Shown here: one piece after another, positions 22,319 through 27,950 of the stretch
Layout: every line of letters begins with the position of its first letter
Position numbering within the stretch: the first letter of the stretch is position 1
Source: JAWVZH01 sp033722295
GTDB taxonomy: Bacteria; Bacteroidota; Bacteroidia; Chitinophagales; Saprospiraceae
DNA length: 32,064 nt
NCBI GenBank assembly: GCA_033722295.1
Contig: JAWVZH010000015.1
Location: forward strand, 1-32,064
Direction of reading: 5' to 3'
Notes under the pieces: model-generated
Databases searched by the model: none
What the model was told of the DNA's origin: nothing
What the model saw: only the letters and a program-made list of their open reading frames with translations
Made by a program: the position numbers and the translations under genes

Positions 22319-24223
22319 ATGAATTCTTCGCTCCCCGGGGATCCTTCACTGGTGTCTCCGGAATCCACCATAGAAAAGCTTATAGAGACCGGATCTTCAG
22401 AGCATGACCTCCCTGTAGAGCTGTTTTTTAAATTGCCTGAAAAGGCCAATTACCAGATATCCAGAGATGGTACTTACTACGCCTACCTTGCACCCTGGAA
22501 GCGCCGTATGAACATCTTTGTGGAGCCCTTGACAGGAGGCACACCGATCCGTATCACAGAAGTTGAGGATCGCAGCATTTCCGGATTTTCATGGGTCAAC
22601 AATAAAGATCTTGTCTTTCTCAAGGATGTGGACGGTGACGAGAATTACCATCTGTGGGTGACCGACTTGCAGTCACATACTGCACGTGATCTGACACCCT
22701 TTGATAATGTCCGGGCAGAGATCATAGATATGCTTATCGAGGATGATGACCATATCATTATCTCCCTCAACAAGAACAATCCTCAGGTCTTTGACCCGTA
22801 CCGGCTCAATGTAAAGACCGGCGAGCTCAACCAACTGGCCGAGAACAATCATCCAGAATCTCCGATCATGGCCTGGCTCACCGATCACCAGGGAAGGTTG
22901 AGAATAGCCGTCCAGCTAGTAGAAGGAGTGACCAGTGTTCTGCTATACCGTGAAAGCGAAGATGAGGCTTTCAATGAAGTGCTTCGCACGGATTATAAAA
23001 CCGAGGTAAGTCCCCTTTTCTTCGATTTTAATCAAGATCATATCGTCTGGGCATCTTCAAATCTGGATCGAGATAAGGCAGCATTGGTGAAGTTGAATAT
23101 GCGCACGGGGGAGGAGGTTGGTGAGGTGATCTTTGAGCATCCGGTGGTTGATATAAGCAGTGCGGGTTATTCAAGGGTCAGGAGATGTCCGACGATGGTG
23201 ACCTATATCACTGATAAGCGGCACTATCACTTCCTTGACGAAAAAAGGGCAAAACTACAGGAAAGGATCGAACGTGAAGTTCCCGGTATGGAAGCCGTGA
23301 TCATAAGTGCAAGCAAGGATGAAAAGAAAGGCATTATAAGGGCTTATAGCGACATCTCGATGGGGTCCTATTATGCATATGATGGCGATCATGACGAGAT
23401 CGTCAAACTGAGCGAGGTCAGTCCCTGGCTCGATAATGAGAAGATGTCTCCTCAGAAGGCGATCCAGTACAGATCGCGAGACGGTTTGACGATACATGGG
23501 TATCTCACCATGCCAAGGGATGTCACCGGTCCCATCCCATTTGTGATCAATCCACATGGCGGACCGTGGCACCGGGATACATGGGGATTCAATCCCGAAG
23601 TTCAATTGTTTGCCAGCCGCGGGTATGGCGTATTACAGATTAATTTTCGAGGAAGTACAGGCTACGGGCGAGATTTCTGGACCGCTGGTTTTAAGGAATG
23701 GGGGCAAAGTATGCAGGATGATATCACAGACGGTGTGAAATGGCTCATAGATCAGGATCTGGCCGACGCTGACAAGATCGCCATATATGGTGGCAGTTAT
23801 GGAGGATATGCCACTCTTGCCGGTGTCTGTTACACGCCTGACCTTTATGCCTGTGCCATCGACTACGTTGGAGTTTCCAACTTGTTCACGTTCATGGAAA
23901 CCGTTCCTCCTTATTGGGAACCGTACCTCAAAATGATGTACGAGATGGTTGGACATCCGGAAAAGGACAAAGAGATGATGAAGGCTTACTCGCCAGCACT
24001 CAATGCAGACAAGATCGAAGTGCCGCTATTCGTCATCCAGGGGGCACATGACCCCAGGGTAAATATCGACGAGTCGGATCAGATCGTAAGAAACCTGAGA
24101 TCGAGAGGTATCGATGTGCCCTACATGGTGAAATATGATGAAGGACATGGTTTTCACAATGAAGAGAATAAATTTGAAGTTTATAAGGCCATGATGGGAT
24201 TTCTGGCCAAGCACCTTTCCTAG
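22319..24223 (+). CDS. S9 family (prolyl oligopeptidase-like) serine peptidase
   Basis: Cleaves peptides, probably in the cytoplasm since no signal peptide is visible. N-terminal beta-propeller (about 45-390) with repeats such as FSWVNNKDLVFLKDVDGDENYHLWV, then an alpha/beta-hydrolase domain (about 390-634). The catalytic triad is complete: S493 (YGGSYGGYA), D578 (QGAHDPRVN) and H610 (DEGHGF); PHGGPWHRD forms the oxyanion region. It is closest to the acylaminoacyl-peptidase/DPP-like S9C group. Start ATG 22319 lies 3 nt after the amidohydrolase, so it is translated from the same mRNA. A terminator-like hairpin follows at 24249-24265. Confidence 0.94.
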   Translation: MNSSLPGDPSLVSPESTIEKLIETGSSEHDLPVELFFKLPEKANYQISRDGTYYAYLAPWKRRMNIFVEPLTGGTPIRITEVEDRSISGFSWVNNKDLVFLKDVDGDENYHLWVTDLQSHTARDLTPFDNVRAEIIDMLIEDDDHIIISLNKNNPQVFDPYRLNVKTGELNQLAENNHPESPIMAWLTDHQGRLRIAVQLVEGVTSVLLYRESEDEAFNEVLRTDYKTEVSPLFFDFNQDHIVWASSNLDRDKAALVKLNMRTGEEVGEVIFEHPVVDISSAGYSRVRRCPTMVTYITDKRHYHFLDEKRAKLQERIEREVPGMEAVIISASKDEKKGIIRAYSDISMGSYYAYDGDHDEIVKLSEVSPWLDNEKMSPQKAIQYRSRDGLTIHGYLTMPRDVTGPIPFVINPHGGPWHRDTWGFNPEVQLFASRGYGVLQINFRGSTGYGRDFWTAGFKEWGQSMQDDITDGVKWLIDQDLADADKIAIYGGSYGGYATLAGVCYTPDLYACAIDYVGVSNLFTFMETVPPYWEPYLKMMYEMVGHPEKDKEMMKAYSPALNADKIEVPLFVIQGAHDPRVNIDESDQIVRNLRSRGIDVPYMVKYDEGHGFHNEENKFEVYKAMMGFLAKHLS

Positions 24224-24248
24224 GCTATGCATGGCTACTTGCTTCAAA

Positions 24249-24265
24249 TGACTGCCTTGCGGTCA
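24249..24265 (+). terminator. Probable terminator of the DUF1015-amidohydrolase-S9 operon
   Basis: A 7-bp stem with one G-U pair (TGACTGC / GCGGTCA) around a CTT loop, followed by GGGTGTTTTAT. It lies in the 49-nt gap between the convergent S9 peptidase gene and the minus-strand pair. The short T-run makes it moderate. Confidence 0.45.
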
Positions 24266-24272
24266 GGGTGTT

Positions 24273-24593
24273 TTATGCCGACTTTTGTATAAAGTCACTG
24301 GTATTCGCGTCAGATACCAGACCCAGTTGATGCATCTTTTTCGAGAGAAAATAAAGTCCCAGGTCGAAGGCTTTCTGCACATAGAAGTGGCGTGCTGAAA
24401 CTTCCAGCACATCCCCGGAATACAACTCCACGACCAGTTCCACACCGTAGATAGAGAACTGGTTCCTCATTCTACAGAAACAGGATTTGACATTTTTGTC
24501 GCCGAGCGCTTTTGTAAGCCTTTTCCTGCAATATGTTTTAACGGCATTAGGCCTTACCACTCCGGAGGTAATAATGAGCTGATTCATATCCAT
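24273..24593 (-). CDS. Small protein with a faint HPF/RaiA-like pattern
   Basis: 106 aa, no signal peptide, no TM. I do not recognise it firmly. The spacing of hydrophobics in VELVVELYSGDVLEVSARHFYVQKAFDLGLYFLSKKMHQLG, with a preceding basic helix (YCRKRLTKALGDK), is like the beta-strand-turn-strand-helix end of ribosome hibernation factors (HPF/RaiA), but the family's basic surface is poor here, so that is only a suggestion. Four Cys residues (TYC, SCFC) are scattered, not in a binding motif. The start ATG overlaps the stop of the upstream gene in TAATG, which implies translational coupling. Confidence 0.6.
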   Translation of the reverse strand: MDMNQLIITSGVVRPNAVKTYCRKRLTKALGDKNVKSCFCRMRNQFSIYGVELVVELYSGDVLEVSARHFYVQKAFDLGLYFLSKKMHQLGLVSDANTSDFIQKSA

Positions 24594-24952
24594 TATTCTT
24601 GAATTGACGCTAATCCTTTTCTATTCTGTTCCTGCAACGACCAATCATCAGTGGCTGAAGTCTGTAACCATATCTTGTTAGACCTGCGGAATATTTGAAC
24701 ATTAAGACCCAATTGTTTGTCAAATTGACTTTCCAACTCTCCCACGGCCATTGCGGGATCCACAATTATCACCTGGGTATCACTCACAGAACGGATATCT
24801 CCTATCTTCTTATCTCCTTCTATCTGGTCCTCCGCCCTTGATGCCTCGTGTTCCTCATGGCTGGATTTGTAGAATTCTATTTTCAAGCCCGGGAATAACT
24901 TGCTGAAGGCCTGCTGCACATCACGGATCGTCATGCTGTCTTCAATTACCAT
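24593..24952 (-). CDS. Conserved Bacteroidota protein of unknown function
   Basis: 119 aa, cytoplasmic, acidic and rich in Glu, Asp and Gln. The layout MTIRDVQQAFSKLFPGLKIEFYK, a short charged linker (HEEHEASRAEDQ), KIGDIRS, DPAMAVGELESQFDKQLGLNVQIFRRS and the ending KIWLQTSATDDWSLQEQNRKG resembles an uncharacterised family that I know from many Bacteroidota genomes. Two ubiquitin-like/ferredoxin-like halves are suggested by the repeated DV/EL..F...L.I..F pattern (MTIRDVQQAF...LKIEFY; MAVGELESQF...LNVQIF). No catalytic residues stand out. A promoter match lies just upstream; the gene is coupled to the next by a TAATG overlap. Confidence 0.75.
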   Translation of the reverse strand: MVIEDSMTIRDVQQAFSKLFPGLKIEFYKSSHEEHEASRAEDQIEGDKKIGDIRSVSDTQVIIVDPAMAVGELESQFDKQLGLNVQIFRRSNKIWLQTSATDDWSLQEQNRKGLASIQE

Positions 24953-24968
24953 CGTATTAGGATTTTTA

Positions 24969-24999
24969 CAAATATTAAATATAATAAATCATCGCCCAA
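24969..24999 (-). promoter_or_regulatory. Putative promoter for the coupled small-gene pair
   Basis: Minus strand: -33 TTG (24999-24997), 20-nt spacer, -7 AATATTTG (24976-24969), one mismatch from TAnnTTTG. The ATG at 24952 would follow a leader of roughly 11 nt. Confidence 0.4.
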
Positions 25000-25171
25000 T
25001 GACAGTTATCAATTGAGAAATTGACCCAGATCACATCATTTTCTGCTATAATCTGCGATAACGTGAGTGAAGATACAAGCTTTCACCGTATGACTCTCTC
25101 ATATTTTCAGAGGGTCTTTCTACTTTCTCTTTTTGTAATATTGCAGGATTGGTGCACCCGATCATTACTTG

Positions 25172-25822
25172 ATGGAGCAAGAAGGTAGTCTCGAGATATC
25201 AATACAGAAGGAGCGTATGGTCTTGCTTCCCAATGGAGGACTGTTTTGGCCTTCTAAAGGTGCTTTGTTCATTGCTGACCTTCACCTGGGCAAGGCCAAT
25301 CATTTCAGAAAAGCCGGAATCCCGATACCTCTCAAAGTACAGGAACAGAACCTGATGAGATTGAAGATGTCTATGCGTGAGACCGGATGTGACCAGGTTT
25401 TTTTTCTTGGGGATCTTTTCCATAGTGAATGGAATACCACATGGGATCTGTTTGCGGATATAGTGTCAGAGACTACCGACATAGGTTTTCATCTTGTCGA
25501 GGGCAATCATGATATATTGGAAGAGGAGAGGTATAAAGCCGCCGGTTTGACGGTGTATGAAGAAGGCTTGATCATGGGTCCCTTCCAACTCAATCATCAT
25601 CCCAGAGAGGAGGGTGAGGCCTTTCGTCTGTGTGGTCATGTTCACCCTTCTGTCAAGCTTCGTGGAAGGGGCCGGCAGACGCTCCGTCTTCCTTGCTTCA
25701 TTAAATCTGTGGACCAGATGATCCTTCCGGCATTTGGCGGCTTCACGGGACAGGCAAGCCTGAAGCCTAAAGAGGCAGATCAGGTATTTGTCCTTTCAGA
25801 TGGCAAGGTGATCAGGGTTTAG
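25172..25822 (+). CDS. pdeM: PdeM-like metallophosphoesterase (ligase-associated DNA damage response type)
   Basis: Calcineurin-like phosphoesterase/nuclease. All metal-binding blocks are present: D36 and H38 (IADLHLGKANHFRKAG), GDLFHSEWN, GNHD and LCGHVHPSVKL with the downstream LPCFIKS and LPAFGGFTG that mark the PdeM group. Length 216 aa is normal. The frame opens with TTG at 25169, but the adjacent ATG 25172 is the start. PdeM is usually next to a DEXH helicase, a ligase and an exonuclease of the same DNA-repair module; none of these is in the window, so here it stands alone or its partners are elsewhere in the genome. Family assignment is good, the repair role is from family knowledge. 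Confidence 0.85.
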   Translation: MEQEGSLEISIQKERMVLLPNGGLFWPSKGALFIADLHLGKANHFRKAGIPIPLKVQEQNLMRLKMSMRETGCDQVFFLGDLFHSEWNTTWDLFADIVSETTDIGFHLVEGNHDILEEERYKAAGLTVYEEGLIMGPFQLNHHPREEGEAFRLCGHVHPSVKLRGRGRQTLRLPCFIKSVDQMILPAFGGFTGQASLKPKEADQVFVLSDGKVIRV

Positions 25823-25886
25823 TTCCTGGGTGCCGTAATGAATACTTTCCTAATACTTATCTTGTCGGTAATAAACACCTTTATCA

Positions 25887-26420
25887 ATGGCCGATGATCG
25901 AAAATCCTCCAGGATGTCCTGGTTTTTGCCATTACTCGCTGGCGCACTGCTCACTGGAGTTGCCAATCAGGTGACCCTTTATTTTCAGGAGAAGGACAAA
26001 CGACGTGATGAGCATATCAGGCGTGCTATCGATAACTATGAACACATTTCTGAACAAACAAGTGAATTGTACTACGTCACAAAGAACCTTATCGGTGAAC
26101 TTCAAAAACCAGACAGTTATCAAATAGAAGTCCTCAAGGCTGAATACAGGGGCATGCTTGAAAATCTTAATATCAATTTTCTCAAGGACTACAGCCTTAT
26201 CAAATATCATATCAGCCCTGAAATGGCGAATACGTATGAGAATAAAATCGTGAGGCCGCTGATGCGGTACAACAAGGTTATAGAACCTGCGATATTTGAT
26301 AGTGAATCAATTGACATTGATACGATCAGATTTGACGAACTCCGAGAGATAAAAATGGAGATCATACGATTCAATGAACATTTTATAGAGCATATTGAGG
26401 AATTGAGCCGAGGTAAGTGA
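25887..26420 (+). CDS. Membrane-anchored helical protein of unknown function
   Basis: 177 aa. A basic start (MADDRKSSRMSW) is followed by one TM segment (about 12-31, FLPLLAGALLTGVANQVTLYF) and then a mostly helical, charged soluble part (EKDKRRDEHIRRAIDNYEHISEQTSELYYVTKNLIGELQ...). By the positive-inside rule the N-terminus is cytoplasmic and the helical part faces the periplasm, although the basic stretch after the TM (KDKRRDEHIRR) makes this uncertain. I recognise no family. It begins 65 nt after pdeM and ends 67 nt before the HD-domain gene on the same strand. Confidence 0.7.
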   Translation: MADDRKSSRMSWFLPLLAGALLTGVANQVTLYFQEKDKRRDEHIRRAIDNYEHISEQTSELYYVTKNLIGELQKPDSYQIEVLKAEYRGMLENLNINFLKDYSLIKYHISPEMANTYENKIVRPLMRYNKVIEPAIFDSESIDIDTIRFDELREIKMEIIRFNEHFIEHIEELSRGK

Positions 26421-26486
26421 GGGATAATAGACCTGAATTGAATATGAATGCCTATTTTAAGAGTGAGAAGTCGCTCAAAGCACTAG

Positions 26487-27086
26487 ATGAAATATCAGGA
26501 ATTCAAAAAGTATATCCTTGCTGAACTGGATGAGAACCTGCCTTCAGATCTTTACTATCACTCCTATGATCATATCCTCGATGTCTACAATGCATCCCGG
26601 CGGCTGGCGGAGTCTGAGGGAGTAAGTCCAGAGGACCGATCAATACTTTATACTGCTGTATTTCTTCATGATAGTGGGTTTATGGAGACCACCCACAAGG
26701 GACACGAAAAGAGAAGTTGCGATATCGCACGCCGCATCCTTCCTGATTATGATTATACAGAAGCACAAATAGATCACATCTGCGATATGATCATGGCTAC
26801 AAAGATCCCCCAATCACCTAAAGACGAGCTGGGGCAGATCATCTGTGATGCAGACCTGGATTACCTTGGTCGTGATGATTTCGATAAGATATCTCATCAA
26901 CTGTATCTTGAGATGAAGGCCTATGACCTTGTCAGCAATATCCAGGAGTGGAATAAGATCCAGGTGAATTTTTTTCATGATCATCATTACTTTACTGATA
27001 CGGCAAAATCGACCCGTGCTGCAAAAAAGGCAGAACACCTGAAGGAACTCGAGGATATAGTAGCGAGTTATGGGCACTCTCAATAG
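26487..27086 (+). CDS. HD-domain metal-dependent phosphohydrolase
   Basis: Probable cytoplasmic phosphohydrolase. The HD motif is complete: H29 (YYHSYDHILDVY), H61-D62 (AVFLHDSGF) and D121/D123 (IICDADLDYLG), with an extra His-rich segment (ETTHKGHEKRSCDIA) as in many HD enzymes of this type. Length 199 aa. The fold pattern resembles the YfbR/HDIG-like group rather than nucleotide signalling HD domains; substrate unknown. Downstream is a divergence in gene content (outer-membrane barrel, sensor kinase), and the 151-nt gap carries regulatory-looking repeats, so this is probably the last gene of its transcript. Confidence 0.85.
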   Translation: MKYQEFKKYILAELDENLPSDLYYHSYDHILDVYNASRRLAESEGVSPEDRSILYTAVFLHDSGFMETTHKGHEKRSCDIARRILPDYDYTEAQIDHICDMIMATKIPQSPKDELGQIICDADLDYLGRDDFDKISHQLYLEMKAYDLVSNIQEWNKIQVNFFHDHHYFTDTAKSTRAAKKAEHLKELEDIVASYGHSQ

Positions 27087-27138
27087 CCCGGAAAACTCAG
27101 GCTCGTCGTGATTCAATTGGCCTGCGACATGAATTGTC

Positions 27139-27173
27139 ATACGGTTATCACAAGTTTCGATACGGTTGTTACA
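27139..27173 (+). promoter_or_regulatory. Direct repeat pair spaced 21 bp (candidate LytTR regulator site)
   Basis: ATACGGTTATCACA at 27139-27152 and ATACGGTTGTTACA at 27160-27173: 12 of 14 positions identical, the first eight exactly, and starts 21 bp apart (two helical turns). LytTR-type regulators are known to bind pairs of short direct repeats with about this period. The site is about 70 and 50 bp before the expected transcription start of the barrel gene, a normal activator position. The LytTR regulator encoded at 30906-31739 is the obvious candidate; binding is inferred. Confidence 0.55.
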
Positions 27174-27189
27174 TTTCACATGACTCACG

Positions 27190-27217
27190 GATGATCCATC
27201 CATAGATTTGGATCATC
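27190..27217. promoter_or_regulatory. Inverted repeat bracketing a -7 element before the barrel gene
   Basis: GATGATCC (27190-27197) and GGATCATC (27210-27217) are exact reverse complements, 12 nt apart. The -7 match TAGATTTG (27203-27210) sits between them, so a factor on the palindrome or an RNA hairpin here would affect initiation. No good -33 TTG is present at the expected distance, which fits an activator-dependent promoter. Confidence 0.5.
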
Positions 27218-27237
27218 AACAAACAAAAAACAGAGTC

Positions 27238-27924
27238 ATGAAAAATTCTTTACTTCTCGCAGCAATTTTTAGTGTCCTTATTATTTCTCAGTCCTTTGGA
27301 CAGACCAGGTATACCAGGATAGGCATTATGGGGTATGAAAAAATGCAACAGGAGATCAATACTCCGGAAGGTATCAGCGCAGATCCCAAATGGATCGTTC
27401 CTCCTTTATTCCTTGAATCGGAAAGACGATTCTTGAAATTCTTTACCCTTGGTACTGAGATCAATTTTAGCAAATATGGCGTGGACATCCAGAGCTATGG
27501 CCATTCTCAGAAATTCAGTACGACCAACCTTGGAATGGAAGTACAGGGGAAACTTAGTATTCCCGTTGCTCAGATCTTTGAAGTCTATGGTCAATTGGGC
27601 ATCGGTTACTCACACAGTTTTATAAAGAACTCTTATTCGCTCAATGGTACGCAGTACGATCAGAATTTTGGCATAGGATACATCATGCGTACGACATCAA
27701 TTGGGGGTTCTATCATTTTTGGCGAATCTATAGGACTGTTCATTGAGACAGGCATCATCAAGGGAAGATCTGTCAAAACCAATAGTGAGATCTATGATGA
27801 TTCGTTAGCAGGATCAGGTTTCAATACACCACGTGTGGACCTCGGCCCTATAGGAGATGAACATGCAACAGGACAGTCGCCTTTCGTCAAGATAGGTGTG
27901 GTCTTTCAGATCGAAAAGGATTAG
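27238..27924 (+). CDS. Outer-membrane beta-barrel protein
   Basis: A signal peptide (MKNSLLLAAIFSVLIISQSFGQ) is followed by a 200-residue barrel of alternating aromatic/hydrophobic strands (FLKFFTLGTEINFSKYGV, TNLGMEVQGKLSIPVAQIFEVYGQLGIGYSHSF, FVKIGVVFQIEKD), closing with a strand that has the Phe/Val-rich C-terminal pattern. No characterised family is recognised. The start is ATG 27238; the reading frame is open from TTG 27208 but the signal peptide requires the later codon. 27 nt separate it from the sensor kinase, so the three genes (barrel, kinase, regulator) are likely one operon under the repeat pair at 27139. Function unknown; it may report envelope state or transport a compound sensed by the kinase. 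Confidence 0.78.
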   Translation: MKNSLLLAAIFSVLIISQSFGQTRYTRIGIMGYEKMQQEINTPEGISADPKWIVPPLFLESERRFLKFFTLGTEINFSKYGVDIQSYGHSQKFSTTNLGMEVQGKLSIPVAQIFEVYGQLGIGYSHSFIKNSYSLNGTQYDQNFGIGYIMRTTSIGGSIIFGESIGLFIETGIIKGRSVKTNSEIYDDSLAGSGFNTPRVDLGPIGDEHATGQSPFVKIGVVFQIEKD

Positions 27925-27950
27925 TTGAGAGATATGCTGAACGACCTGAA

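Noticed and set aside
22321..22344. GAATTC...CCCGGGGATCC, resembling a cloning-vector polylinker
   Set aside because: It is part of the S9 peptidase N-terminus (MNSSLPGDPS) in a continuous operon; flanks do not match a vector and the order differs from common polylinkers.
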